In this document: positions 33,807-42,559 of the stretch, one piece after another
Numbering within the stretch: position 1 is the first letter of the stretch
Layout of the letters: each line of letters opens with the position of its first letter
DNA from: Streptantibioticus rubrisoli
Lineage (GTDB): Bacteria > Actinomycetota > Actinomycetes > Streptomycetales > Streptomycetaceae
Assembly (NCBI RefSeq): GCF_024436055.1
Contig: NZ_JANFNH010000033.1
Location: 1-64,000 of the forward strand
Direction: 5' to 3'
DNA length: 64,000 bases
Notes under the pieces: generated by a model
Told to the model about the DNA's origin: nothing
The model's database searches: none
What the model saw: the letters and a program-made list of their open reading frames with translations, nothing else
Program-made: the position numbers and the translations under genes

Positions 33807-34232
33807 TCATCCGCGCTGGTCAACGGAGTGCAGGGAGCTTCGGTCGCCGTCTACCAAACCGGCCCGAAGGTGGTCTGGCCACGGCGCTGGGCGGCCATTC
33901 CCGTCGATGTGCACCACCGTGTGCCTGCCGCTGACACACGTCTGTCCATCGCTGATGACCGTCCAGCCGAAGGTGACACTACTGGTTCCCACGCGTTCGA
34001 CGCCGATACGCAACTCGAACCGCTGACCGAATCGCAGTGGCCGGTGATACTCGGCCTCCGTTGAGCGCCGGGGATAGGAGCCCACCTCACTGGGCTGCCA
34101 GCCGAGCGTATGGAGGAACGCGTGCTCGGCGGCCTCTGCCCAGCGGAATATCACCGACCAGTGGATACGCCCACTGGCGTCCGTGTCCGCCCAGGCCACC
34201 CGCATATGCTCAACGTGCGCTGGCGCAACCAT
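33807..34232 (-). CDS. Acyl-CoA/ACP thioesterase, 4HBT (YbgC/FadM-like) hotdog
   Basis: 141 residues from ATG 34232 (a TTG at 34250 is possible). The active-site motif ADTDASGRIHWSVIFRWAEAAEHAFL (spread over residues ~14-39) has the catalytic Asp of the 4-hydroxybenzoyl-CoA thioesterase family, and YHRPLRFGQRFELRIGVERVG follows. It is the last gene of the leftward cluster, 68 nt after fabG, and a natural candidate for releasing or editing the acyl chain. Confidence 0.83.
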   Translation of the reverse strand: MVAPAHVEHMRVAWADTDASGRIHWSVIFRWAEAAEHAFLHTLGWQPSEVGSYPRRSTEAEYHRPLRFGQRFELRIGVERVGTSSVTFGWTVISDGQTCVSGRHTVVHIDGNGRPAPWPDHLRAGLVDGDRSSLHSVDQRG

Positions 34233-34299
34233 TGATCGCCGTCCAATCAATCACAGGGCGTGGACGCACAGGTCCGACGCGCGTCATTCCGGGTTCTCA

Positions 34300-35046
34300 T
34301 CAGAGCGAAAAGCCACCATCGATTCCCAGGACCTGACCGGTTATGTAGGCGGAACGGCTGGAAACAAGAAAGGAGACGAGATCGGCGACCTCGTCCGGCG
34401 TTCCAGGCCGACGAAGCGGGATCCTTGCGACCTGTTCTTTACGCTTCTCTTCGCTGAGACCGTCGGTCATGTCCGTCGTTATCATGCCAGGCGCTATGCA
34501 GTTGGCCCGTACGCCGAACCGGCCGAGTTCCTTCGCGATCGACTTGGTGAACCCGATGATCCCGGCCTTCGACGCCGCATAGTTCGACTGGCCGATGTTG
34601 CCGTAGATGCCCGCTACCGAGGAGATGGTGACGATGGTTCCGTTGTCGTGTCGCATGAGTGATCGCGCCGCGGCACGGCAGATGTGGTAGGTGCCGTCGA
34701 GATTTGTGCGGATGACCGTTTCCCACTCGTCATCGGCCATCCCGGCAAGCGGCCGGTCACGCACGACCCCGGCGTTGGCCACCACCGCCCCCAGTGGGCC
34801 AAGTTCGCCCTCTGTCTCGGCTACGAGTTCTTCGGCCTGGCCCGCGACCGAGATATCGGTCCTGCGGACGAGCACCCGAGCTCCGGCGCGGCGTGCCTCG
34901 GCCGCGACTTCGTCGGCCTTCTCCGGGCTGGACCGGTAACAGAACGCCACGTCGAAGCCATCGGCCGCCAGGCGGAGCACGGCGGCCCGTCCGATGCCGC
35001 GCGATCCGCCGGTCACGACCGCGACGGGCCTGTCTCCGCTGGCCAT
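34300..35046 (-). CDS. 3-oxoacyl-ACP reductase, FabG type SDR
   Basis: 248 residues. NADPH motif VVTGGSRGIGRAAVLRLAADG, NAGVVRD and the catalytic set Ser (TISSVAG), Tyr-Lys (SNYAASKAG) and Asn are intact; the C-terminus GQVLGIDGGFSL is typical. It should reduce beta-keto groups made by the two ketosynthase pairs. Its ATG overlaps the stop of the collapsed ACP ORF (TGATG), so translation may depend on read-through from that relic. Confidence 0.92.
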   Translation of the reverse strand: MASGDRPVAVVTGGSRGIGRAAVLRLAADGFDVAFCYRSSPEKADEVAAEARRAGARVLVRRTDISVAGQAEELVAETEGELGPLGAVVANAGVVRDRPLAGMADDEWETVIRTNLDGTYHICRAAARSLMRHDNGTIVTISSVAGIYGNIGQSNYAASKAGIIGFTKSIAKELGRFGVRANCIAPGMITTDMTDGLSEEKRKEQVARIPLRRPGTPDEVADLVSFLVSSRSAYITGQVLGIDGGFSL

Positions 35047-35117
35047 CAGGACGCCTCGACCTTGGCGGAGACGATGTGGTGGATGGTCGTCAGTGAGATG
35101 AGCGACGTGCCTGACAC
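35046..35117 (-). pseudogene. Collapsed acyl carrier protein gene, head and tail only
   Basis: A 23-codon ORF starting GTG TCA GGC after the RBS AAAGGAGAGCCGCAC. The same RBS and VSG start belong to the intact ACP at 36515-36775. After three codons it jumps to SLTTIHHIVSAKVEA, which mirrors the ACP C-terminus SLATIHRIVSAKVET. The ~60 central codons with the phosphopantetheine Ser are lost, in frame. It is evidently a duplicated ACP that suffered an internal deletion. Its remaining role may be only to bring ribosomes to fabG. Confidence 0.8.
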
Positions 35118-35156
35118 GGTGCGGCTCTCCTTTCGATCTCGGCTCTCGATCTCGGC

Positions 35157-35966
35157 TCAGACGACGAGTGCTTCTCCGCCGTCAACTCCGATGACGTTTC
35201 CGGTGAGCCATGACGAGTCGGTGCAGGACAAGGCGACGATCGCTTCGGCCACGTCTTCGGTACGCGTCAGCCGGCCGCCTGGATTGATGTCCCGGCAATG
35301 GGCGATCAACTTCTCGCTGCCCGGGATCTTCTGCAGCGCCGGGGTGACCGTGGTGCCGGCCCTGATCGCGTTCACCGCCACCCCCCGGGGGGCGAGTTCC
35401 ACCGCCAGGTCGCGGACATGGGCCTCAAGCGTCGCCTTCGCCGCTGACACGGGCGCGTAGCCGGACAGCACCCGCGTCCCGCCAGCGCTGGTCATGGCGA
35501 AGATCTTCGCCCCTCGCGGCACCAACTCCGCCCGCACCAGGTCCTGGATCCAGTACACGAGGCTGTGCCCCATGACGTCGACCGTCATCGTGAGCTGCTT
35601 CGGCGTGACCCCCGGGACCTCCGCCTCCTGCCCGTCCTGCGTCGGCAGGAGGGACGTCAGCGTCCCGTAGGCGACCGAGTGCAGGATGACCCGGGGCCCG
35701 ACGCCGGACGTAAGGTCGCCGATGACGGGGACGAGCTCCGCGCGAGACTGTTTTGCCGCGACGTTGAGGTTGAAAAAATGTGCCTCAACGCCGAGCTCAC
35801 CCAGTGTCTTGGCGTATTGCTCCGCCTGCTGCCGGCCTTCGGCCAGGTCGAAGTGCACGCCAATGATGTTGCAGCCCGCTTCGGCCAGCGCCCGCGCGGT
35901 CGCTTTGCCCATGCCGCTGGAGACGCCGAATATCAAAGCCCAGGATCCCTTGAGGGGAACGAACAT
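35157..35966 (-). CDS. Enoyl-ACP reductase-like SDR (FabI/FabL type)
   Basis: 269 residues. It starts WALIFGVSSGMGKATARAL and has the Y-x6-K catalytic spacing of enoyl reductases (SGYAPVSAAKATLE) rather than Y-x3-K. It also has HSVAYGTL upstream and a FabI-like C-terminus (VAEAIVALSCTDSSWLTGNVIGVDGG). It would saturate enoyl intermediates, so the product chain is probably at least partly reduced. ATG 35966 overlaps the stop of the LLM relic by one base. The gap to the collapsed ACP is ~40 nt. Confidence 0.87.
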   Translation of the reverse strand: MFVPLKGSWALIFGVSSGMGKATARALAEAGCNIIGVHFDLAEGRQQAEQYAKTLGELGVEAHFFNLNVAAKQSRAELVPVIGDLTSGVGPRVILHSVAYGTLTSLLPTQDGQEAEVPGVTPKQLTMTVDVMGHSLVYWIQDLVRAELVPRGAKIFAMTSAGGTRVLSGYAPVSAAKATLEAHVRDLAVELAPRGVAVNAIRAGTTVTPALQKIPGSEKLIAHCRDINPGGRLTRTEDVAEAIVALSCTDSSWLTGNVIGVDGGEALVV

Positions 35967-36426
35967 CAGTTTCCTCCCTGCTGATCGGTGCCGAGATGGT
36001 CATTGAGGGCTCTGAGCTCGGTGAGCACGTCCAGCGCCGACTCCGGGCCGGCCCCAGGCTCCGGGATGACGCACAAGGTGGTGAAAACGTCGCTGTAGCG
36101 GCGGTGGATCTCCCGGGCGGCCTGCGCGGGGCTGCCCGAGACCGCGAACGCGGCGAACACCTCGTCGTCGATGAGCTCGCCCATCTCCCTCCAGCGGCCC
36201 CGTAGCGACAGGGCGTGCAGATCGTCCTGCAAGGGGTGCGGGCGAAGGCGATCGCCACGCCGGAGCCGAGCTCTATGCGGGAGGTGGAGTCGGCCGCCCG
36301 GGCCAGTTGGAGGAACGGGTTCCCCGTCGTTTCCGCCATCGTCAACTGGTCGATGCCGCGCTCCTCGGCTTCGGCGGCGATGCGGACGCCCTGGGAATCC
36401 GCGGGGCAGCTGAGGCTGAGCTTCAT
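35966..36426 (-). pseudogene. Broken LLM-class F420-dependent oxidoreductase: head and out-of-frame tail
   Basis: From ATG 36426 the frame gives MKLSLSCPADSQGVRIAAEA, then LTMAETTGNPFLQLARAAD and GVAIAFARTP, the first ~65 residues of a luciferase-like F420 enzyme. At ~36235 homology jumps to the C-terminal ~85 residues (LQDDLHALSLRGRWREMGEL, DDEVFAAFAVSGSP, RRYSDVFTTLCVI), now in another frame. Around 170-190 residues with most of the barrel are missing. The tail frame ends with the TGA touching the enoyl reductase start. No active enzyme can result. Confidence 0.8.
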
Positions 36427-36514
36427 GCGGGGCGCGGACTGTCGAAGGGATGTGCCGTGGTCGTGCCTCTCCCACCGCGAACGGAAAGCCGGGGGCGTCC
36501 GGCGGCGTCAGTCA

Positions 36515-36775
36515 TCAGGCTGTCTCGACCTTGGCGGAGACAATGCGGTGGATCGTCGCCAGTGAGGTGAGTGAGGTGATTTCTCCTTCGTCGATTTTTA
36601 TTCGGTATTTCTTCTCGAGTTGCACGGCGACTTCCATCGCGGTGAGCGAGTCCACGGCGAGGTCGTTTTTGAGGTCGGCTTCGTCGGTTATTTCTTCGAC
36701 CGGGAGTTCGAGTTCTTCGGCGATCAGCGCACGCAGCTCTTCGAGGTCGACGCCAGCTGTCTGGTTGCCTGACAC
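36515..36775 (-). CDS. Acyl carrier protein (ACP 1)
   Basis: 86 residues. The phosphopantetheine Ser lies in KNDLAVDSLTAMEVAVQLEKK, preceded by DLEELRALIAEELELPVEEI. It is acidic and four-helical as expected. GTG 36775 is chosen because AAAGGAG lies at proper spacing, while an upstream frame to 36835 has none. It lies 25 nt after the second KS-like gene and most likely carries the growing chain for the KS pairs. It is the parental type of the collapsed ACP at 35046-35117. Confidence 0.93.
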   Translation of the reverse strand: MSGNQTAGVDLEELRALIAEELELPVEEITDEADLKNDLAVDSLTAMEVAVQLEKKYRIKIDEGEITSLTSLATIHRIVSAKVETA

Positions 36776-36800
36776 GTGCGGCTCTCCTTTCGATGTCTTT

Positions 36801-37790
36801 TCAGACGGCGAGTGCTTCTTCGCCGTCAACTCCAATGGCAGTGCGTGGCACGACGGTCAGCTCGGCGAACGCGAGCGTGCCCTGGGCGGAGGCTGCCAGT
36901 ACCGCCCGCCGGGTGGGGGCCGTGTGTTGCTGCGCGAACAGGCCCATGACGCGCTGCAGCGGGGCGAGGCAGCCGGCCTGCGCCGGGGCCGGGACGATGA
37001 CGACCTCGCGCTTGTCGGCCAGGCGGTCCAGCCACCGGGCGGCGGCCGTTCCCACCGCGGAGTCGTCCAGCACAGCGTCGATCCGGCCCGGCGGGTCGTC
37101 GCCCACCAGCGGGCCCAGGACAGCGGCGGCGTCGCCCGCCGCGTCGGGAGCCAGGAACGCGCCGCGTACCCCGCACGTGCCATAGCGCGCGTTTCCCTCC
37201 ACGGCGGGCTCGCAGTGGAGCACGGCGGCGCCCGCCTCCGATCCGGGGCCAGTCGACTGGGAAGGTGACAGCGCTTCCTCGACCGCGCCCACGAGGACCG
37301 CCCGGGCCCGGCCCGCGGCGACGGCGCGGGCCGCTATCCGCAGCGCCTCAAGACCAGCGGTAAACGGGGAGTTGACGGTGAGATTGAATCCGGTAATACC
37401 GTGTTCCATCGATAGCCGGCTGGCGAACGAGCTCATGGCTATGAACGGGCTGCTGGACGGCGACAACTCCTCGGCGCCTTCTCGCATGATCGTGTAGTCC
37501 AGCTCCTCCAGCAGCGCGGCGCCGGTGTTGTTGATGGCCACCGCCGCAGCCCGGTGGTTCCGCTCGGTCTTCGAAAACCGGTCCCCGGCGTCGCTGACCG
37601 CCAGTCTCGACGCCGCCAGGAGGTACTTACACGCGTCGGGCAGCCGCCGGTAGCCGCGTCCGGGCAGTGCGACCTCCGCCCGGAACCAGCCGGGAGCCGC
37701 CTCCCCGAGGGGTGCCAGCGCGCCCTCGGGCCCGGAGATACCCGGCGCCACAATCCCCATGCCGACGACGGCCAGCTCACCAGTGCTCAC
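36801..37790 (-). CDS. Ketosynthase-like partner lacking the catalytic Cys (chain-length-factor-like, CLF 2)
   Basis: 329 residues, ~70 shorter than a normal ketosynthase. Thiolase-fold segments are recognisable: LAVVGMGIVAPG, ACKYLLAASRLAVSDAGD, FIAMSSFASRLSMEHGITG and NSPFTAGLEALRIAARAVAAGRA. Where active enzymes have TACAS-like Cys, this protein reads NLTVNSPFTAG, so it cannot form an acyl-thioester. The C-terminal His motifs are degenerate. It overlaps the active KS gene by 4 nt (GTGA) and should form the beta subunit of a KS heterodimer. Confidence 0.78.
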   Translation of the reverse strand: MSTGELAVVGMGIVAPGISGPEGALAPLGEAAPGWFRAEVALPGRGYRRLPDACKYLLAASRLAVSDAGDRFSKTERNHRAAAVAINNTGAALLEELDYTIMREGAEELSPSSSPFIAMSSFASRLSMEHGITGFNLTVNSPFTAGLEALRIAARAVAAGRARAVLVGAVEEALSPSQSTGPGSEAGAAVLHCEPAVEGNARYGTCGVRGAFLAPDAAGDAAAVLGPLVGDDPPGRIDAVLDDSAVGTAAARWLDRLADKREVVIVPAPAQAGCLAPLQRVMGLFAQQHTAPTRRAVLAASAQGTLAFAELTVVPRTAIGVDGEEALAV

Positions 37791-38998
37791 CGTGACCACT
37801 TTGAACCTTCCCCGGCGACGTCCTTCACGACGAAAGAGGTGTTGTTCCCGCCGAACGCGTAGGTGTTGACCAGGACCGCGGGCCCGTCCAACAGCACGGG
37901 ACCCTCCTGCGGAAGCCAGACGCCGCACTCCGGGTCCTGATCGATCGGGGAGTTCGCCGGGACCTTCCGGTGGCGCAGCATGAGCGTCGCCGTAAGACAG
38001 GCGAACGCGCCTGCCGCACCGGTGGTGTGACCGATCATCGCCTTCAGCGAGAAGAGCGGCAGCTCACGTATCCGTTCGCCGAACATTCTGCGCAGAGCCT
38101 GGCTTTCCACCACGTCGTTGAGCGGCGTTCCCGTCCCATGTGGAATGACGCAGCCCACATCGGAGCTGCTCAGCTTCGCGTCGGCCAGCGCGGCGGTCAT
38201 CGCGCGGACGATCTGGTCACCCGACGGATCGGGGGCCGTCGGATGGTGGGCGTCACAACTCCAGGCCGCACCAGCCAACTCGGCGTACGGCTCGGCGCCG
38301 CGCCGCCGGGCGTGATCGTCCGCTTCGAGCACGATCATGGCCGAGCCATCGCCGAACATCGTTCCCGCCCGGTTCCGGTCGAACGGTCGGCAGCGCACCG
38401 GATCCGCGGCTCCCAGCCGGTTGAACGCACCCATCCCGGCCCGTGTGATCCCCTCGGCCCCGCCGACCAGCACCGTGGTCGCCTCACCGGCACGGATCAT
38501 GTCCAACGCGATCGTGAGCGCGTAGCCACTGGCCGAGCAGGCGTTTCCCACACTTGTCAGCGCCGCCCGCGAGCCGATTCCCGCTCCCACGACAGCGGCT
38601 GCGGGCGTCAGCGTCGTCCATGCCGTCCGTCCAGAGCTGCGCTGGATCTCCTGCATGTCCGCGTTGCCCAGCTCCGCCCCGAGCACCACGGGAATCGCGT
38701 CGCACGCCCCGTACTCCAAGCCCGCGTCGGTGAGTGCCTGTTCGGCCGCGGCGACCGCCAGGCGCGGGCTGCTGCCCAGCTCCACCCCGGCGTAGTGGGA
38801 GGGTTGGGCGGGGATCTCCGCCCGGTCGACCAGATACATCTTCTTCGTCCGCATGTTGAGATGTGGCAGCGGGACCTCAGCCGGTTGCCCGCCGCCCGCG
38901 AGCAGTCCATCCCAGTACGCGGTGACACCGGTGCCCAGGCAGGAGATCGCCCCCAGACCGGTGATCACGACCCGCCGGTCGCCGTTGGACGTGTTCAT
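37787..38998 (-). CDS. Beta-ketoacyl-ACP synthase II-like ketosynthase (KS 2)
   Basis: 403 residues with the full Cys-His-His set: SVGNACSASGYAL (nucleophile Cys), VIPHGTGTPLND (His) and KAMIGHTTGAAGAF (Lys, His), plus NTYAFGGNNTSFVV at the end. It catalyses decarboxylative condensation on ACP-bound chains. It lies in an overlap-coupled run: ATGA with the preceding KS-like gene and GTGA with the following one. It pairs naturally with CLF 2. Confidence 0.92.
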   Translation of the reverse strand: MNTSNGDRRVVITGLGAISCLGTGVTAYWDGLLAGGGQPAEVPLPHLNMRTKKMYLVDRAEIPAQPSHYAGVELGSSPRLAVAAAEQALTDAGLEYGACDAIPVVLGAELGNADMQEIQRSSGRTAWTTLTPAAAVVGAGIGSRAALTSVGNACSASGYALTIALDMIRAGEATTVLVGGAEGITRAGMGAFNRLGAADPVRCRPFDRNRAGTMFGDGSAMIVLEADDHARRRGAEPYAELAGAAWSCDAHHPTAPDPSGDQIVRAMTAALADAKLSSSDVGCVIPHGTGTPLNDVVESQALRRMFGERIRELPLFSLKAMIGHTTGAAGAFACLTATLMLRHRKVPANSPIDQDPECGVWLPQEGPVLLDGPAVLVNTYAFGGNNTSFVVKDVAGEGSKWSR

Positions 38999-39858
38999 AT
39001 GTCCCTCCCCCGAGGGGGCGTGAGTACCAGCGCCGCGACCGATGTCCCGTCACTCTCCCCGGAACCGCCGCCCGCGACGGCGAGCACCGCCTCGTTCCCA
39101 AGTCGCTCCACGGCCATCGCGCACTGCACCACACCCAGTGCGCCCGAGCACCGCCCGAACCGTGCGGTCGGCTCGCCGTCCAGTCGCCGCCGGACCGCCG
39201 TGCCACCCGCCGCCTGGACGGCGGACCGTTCGTCGGCTGCTTTGCCGTATCCGGCGATCTCCGCGCGGATCCGCGCACCGCGACTCACGGCGTGCTGCAC
39301 GGGCTCGATCACCAAGCCCACGGCCCCGTCGATCCATCTGGTACCAGCGGTCTCTTTGTGCAGTCTGGCCACCGAAGGGGTATCCGGTTCCACTCCGATC
39401 ACCAGCGCCGCCGTGGCCCGGCCCGCCGCGATCAGGTTCCGTGCCGCGGCCACGGCGTCCAGCCCGCTCGAAGTGCCGTTGCACAGCGTCAGATTCGGGC
39501 CGTGTATGCCGTGCTCGATGGCGACCCAGGCCGCTGAGACGGCGCTCGACAGGTGCGGTACGCGCATCGGGCTGACATCCCTGCTGCAACCGGCAGCGAT
39601 CGTCGAGACGGAGTCGCATACCGGGTCCAGGTTGCCGAAGTTGCTGGAGACGACCACCGCCGCACCGTCGAGTTCCGGCGCGCCCAGTAACCCGGCGTCC
39701 TCAAGTGCTCGGTGCGCCACCCGCACCGCGAACCGCGACGACCGGTCCTTGTGACGCATCCCCCGCCCGGCCAGCGCGGTCGCCGGGTCGAAATCGGGTC
39801 CCGCCACCGCCCAGGCCACACCGGTGATCGCGGTCCGCATGGCAGCCGAAGTGCTCAT
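38995..39858 (-). CDS. Short ketosynthase-like protein without catalytic Cys (CLF 1)
   Basis: 287 residues, equivalent to the N-terminal thiolase half plus part of the rest. RFAVRVAHRALEDAGLLGA, VVVSSNFGNLDPV and GPNLTLCNGTSSGLDAVAAA are recognisable. The usual TAC-S-SG nucleophile position reads NGT-SSG, and the one Cys nearby is shifted by three residues. No His pair is seen. It overlaps both neighbours by 4 nt (ATGA). Probably a non-catalytic partner of KS 1. Confidence 0.72.
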   Translation of the reverse strand: MSTSAAMRTAITGVAWAVAGPDFDPATALAGRGMRHKDRSSRFAVRVAHRALEDAGLLGAPELDGAAVVVSSNFGNLDPVCDSVSTIAAGCSRDVSPMRVPHLSSAVSAAWVAIEHGIHGPNLTLCNGTSSGLDAVAAARNLIAAGRATAALVIGVEPDTPSVARLHKETAGTRWIDGAVGLVIEPVQHAVSRGARIRAEIAGYGKAADERSAVQAAGGTAVRRRLDGEPTARFGRCSGALGVVQCAMAVERLGNEAVLAVAGGGSGESDGTSVAALVLTPPRGRDI

Positions 39859-40994
39859 CGCGCGGCCCCTTCCACGATCGCCACGGCGTTGATCCCGCCC
39901 ATACCGACGGCGTGAACCTGCGCGGTGGCGAACGGCCCGGTGGCCGACTGACCGGATACGATCCGCAGCTCCCCCACTTCCTCGATCGGGTCGGTGAGAT
40001 CGCTGACCGGGGGCAACGTCCGGGAACGGATCGCCTCAAGAGCCACGACGAGGTTGAGGAGCCCGGCCCCACCGGAAATATGGCCCATGCCGCCTTTGAT
40101 ACCGGTGACGAGCGGGCCGGGATCGGTGGCTTTGAACGCTTCTTTCAGCGCGACCGCTTCGGCCAGGTCACTTTGGTGCGTGCCACTTCCGTGCACGATC
40201 ACCAAGTCGATGTCGTCAGGAGCGACCGATGCGCGGTCGTGGGCCTCCTCGATCGCCCGCGCGATACCAGCGGGATCCGGTGCCGTCGGATGCGACGCGT
40301 CGCAGTTCATGCTCACACCCCGGACCCGGCCGTGTATCCGGCCGGGGTGCGTACCGGCTCGCCGCAGCACCACCGCCACCGCGCCCTCGCCCATGATCAT
40401 GCCGCGACGGGACCGGTCGAACGCGCGGATCGTGTCCGGCGGCGGGAACTGGATCCGGTCGAACCCACCGAACGAGCTCTCGGTGATCGAGTCGGTGCCT
40501 GCCACCACCACGGTGTCCGCTTCTCCGAGGTCGATCAGGTCAGTGGCCATCCCGAGCCCGTACAGCGAAGCCGCGCAGGCGCTGGTGATGGTGTGCACGT
40601 TGTGCAGGCCGAAGGCGGAGTGCAGAGCCGAGGTGAAGTGGAGATCGGCGGGAGACAGGCGGCCATCGTGCTGCCACCAGAGTTCGGCGGTCCTCATCTC
40701 CCGGTGCGTGGTCCCGACCAGTACCGGCAGCCCGGGCTCTGGTTCCGGCAGGCCCGCGTCGGTCAGGGCCTCCCGGACAACGCGGACGAGCCAGCGTGTC
40801 GCCCGGAGGGGTTCATCCACACCAGGTCGCACCCGGTCCGGCACCTCATACGCCGCCGCCGCGCGGTACTTGGACGCGTCGAACCTCGAGAGCGGTGCCA
40901 GGCCCGACTGTCCGGAACACAACGCGCGGTGGATACCGGTGACGGTGTCCCCCAGTGCGCATACCGCGCTCATCCCGACGATCTCCCAGCTCAT
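39855..40994 (-). CDS. Beta-ketoacyl-ACP synthase (KS 1)
   Basis: 379 residues. Nucleophile in TITSACAASLYGLG, His in IVHGSGTHQSD and Lys/His in GIKGGMGHISGGAG complete the ketosynthase site; it ends with a typical VHAVGMGGINAVAIVE. It belongs to the KAS I/II superfamily and is diverged from KS 2, suggesting different substrates, e.g. starter versus extension. It overlaps the ligase gene before and the CLF 1 gene after by 4 nt each. Confidence 0.92.
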   Translation of the reverse strand: MSWEIVGMSAVCALGDTVTGIHRALCSGQSGLAPLSRFDASKYRAAAAYEVPDRVRPGVDEPLRATRWLVRVVREALTDAGLPEPEPGLPVLVGTTHREMRTAELWWQHDGRLSPADLHFTSALHSAFGLHNVHTITSACAASLYGLGMATDLIDLGEADTVVVAGTDSITESSFGGFDRIQFPPPDTIRAFDRSRRGMIMGEGAVAVVLRRAGTHPGRIHGRVRGVSMNCDASHPTAPDPAGIARAIEEAHDRASVAPDDIDLVIVHGSGTHQSDLAEAVALKEAFKATDPGPLVTGIKGGMGHISGGAGLLNLVVALEAIRSRTLPPVSDLTDPIEEVGELRIVSGQSATGPFATAQVHAVGMGGINAVAIVEGAAR

Positions 40995-42559
40995 GTCCTG
41001 CCCTCCGGACTGCCGACGGGGCCGCCAGGCTGGCGGCGGAGCCGGAAGCGGGCCAGCTTGCCGTTGGCGGTGACAGGGAGTTGGTCGATGATCTCGACCC
41101 GGGACGGCCTCTTGTACGGGGCCAGGGCGGCGCGCAGTGCCGACTTCACCGCCTTGCGGGCCTCGTCCGGGTGGGCCGGTTCCCGCGCTACGACGTACAC
41201 CGTGGCCTGTTCGAGCCCGGTGGGATCCGTGCTGCCCACGACCGCGCAGTCAGCGACCTCGGCGACTCCTCGGACCACGCGCTCGATCTCGGCTGGCGCG
41301 ATCTTGTATCCGCCGAGCAGAAGCATGTCGTCGGCGCGGCCGACGTGGCAGATGTCGCCACCGGCCGCGCGGAAGGCGATATCACCCGTGTAGACGCCGC
41401 CGTCGGCGAACACGCGGGCGGTGTCCTCAGGCCGGTTGAGGTAGCCGAGCGCGGCCGACTCCGTGGTGAGGTGCAGCCGACCGGGGATCTCATCGCCAAC
41501 CGGCCGCCCGGCGTCATCGCGAATGGTCGCGGTCACTCCGGGAACCGGGAAACCGATCGATCCAGGACCGGTGGCCCTCCCCCGCCCCACGACGGCCGCC
41601 ACGACCGTGTGCAGGGCCTCGGTGGCGCCGAACCCGTTGATCAGCGGCACGTTGAACGCTACGGCGATACGGGTCGCCAGTTCAGCTGGCAGATGCTCCC
41701 CGGTGGCCACGGCCAGTCGTAGCGAGCCGGTCTCGATCGCCTTGCCCTGCTCCGCGAGATTGAGCAGGCCAGCGTAGAGCCGGGGCACGGAGAACAGCAC
41801 GGTCGGCCGGAATTCGTCCAGCGCCGCCGCCACGCTGTAGGCGTCCGCCTGCCCGTCGAGCAGCACTGAGCTCGCGCCCGCCGCGTACGGGTGCAGCAGC
41901 GAGTTCCCGAATCCGTAGCCGAACGACAGTTTCGCCGTGGACAGCACGACGTCGTCCGCGGTGAGCTCCAGCATGCTGCCGACGCCGCGCAGGATCGCGC
42001 GCACCGCCCGCAGGCAGTGGCGTACGCCCCGGGGCCTGCCGGTGCTGCCGGAGGTGTACTGAACCAGCAGCTCATCGGTTTCGCGGAACCCGGCAGGCGG
42101 GAGCGTGGACTGGCCCGCGGGTACGGGGCCGAGTTCGGTGAGCAGCCCGACGCGCCCGGCCGCCCGCCTCTCCGCGTCGATCTCGCTCAGCTCGGCCCGC
42201 AAGCCCGCAGCCTGCTCTGGGGCGACGTTCAGCTCGGCGAACTCCGCCTCGCTGTCCCGCACGATGAAGCCGATGTCCGCAGGCCGGAGCGTCGGGTGGA
42301 GCACGATGGGCACGCAGCCGTGCCACCATAAGCCGAGTACGGCGGTAATCGCTGCGATGCAGTCGTCGGAGACGGCGACCGCACGGCAGCCAGGCCGCAC
42401 CCCGGCAGCCCGCAGGCGCCCGGCGTACTCCGTCACCGCACCCCGCATGTCGGCGTAGGTGACCTCACCGATTCGACGGTCGACGCCGCAGCGCCGACCA
42501 CCGGCATGGCCGAGGAGCAGCAACTCGACCGGGTTCGCAGTTCCGGTGGCCGGATTCAT
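40991..42559 (-). CDS. ANL-superfamily ligase, benzoate-CoA-ligase-like
   Basis: 522 residues. Core motifs: A3 YTSGSTGRPRG, A5-like NGFGATEALHT, A7 YTGD, A8 GRADDMLLLGGYKIAPAEIE and the A10 catalytic Lys in PVTANGKLARF. The region KLSFGYGFGNSLLHPYAAGASSVLLDG is characteristic of aryl-CoA ligases such as benzoate-, hydroxybenzoate- and anthranilate-CoA ligase. It contains a TTA codon (42329-42331). Overlap with the carrier protein gene upstream by 4 nt suggests it may charge that carrier, or CoA, with an aromatic acid starter. Confidence 0.88.
   Translation of the reverse strand: MNPATGTANPVELLLLGHAGGRRCGVDRRIGEVTYADMRGAVTEYAGRLRAAGVRPGCRAVAVSDDCIAAITAVLGLWWHGCVPIVLHPTLRPADIGFIVRDSEAEFAELNVAPEQAAGLRAELSEIDAERRAAGRVGLLTELGPVPAGQSTLPPAGFRETDELLVQYTSGSTGRPRGVRHCLRAVRAILRGVGSMLELTADDVVLSTAKLSFGYGFGNSLLHPYAAGASSVLLDGQADAYSVAAALDEFRPTVLFSVPRLYAGLLNLAEQGKAIETGSLRLAVATGEHLPAELATRIAVAFNVPLINGFGATEALHTVVAAVVGRGRATGPGSIGFPVPGVTATIRDDAGRPVGDEIPGRLHLTTESAALGYLNRPEDTARVFADGGVYTGDIAFRAAGGDICHVGRADDMLLLGGYKIAPAEIERVVRGVAEVADCAVVGSTDPTGLEQATVYVVAREPAHPDEARKAVKSALRAALAPYKRPSRVEIIDQLPVTANGKLARFRLRRQPGGPVGSPEGRT

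Noticed and set aside
39912-41393. 493-codon plus-strand frame opposite KS 1 and the ligase
   Set aside because: Antisense to genes with intact active-site motifs; no recognisable domain, biased composition.
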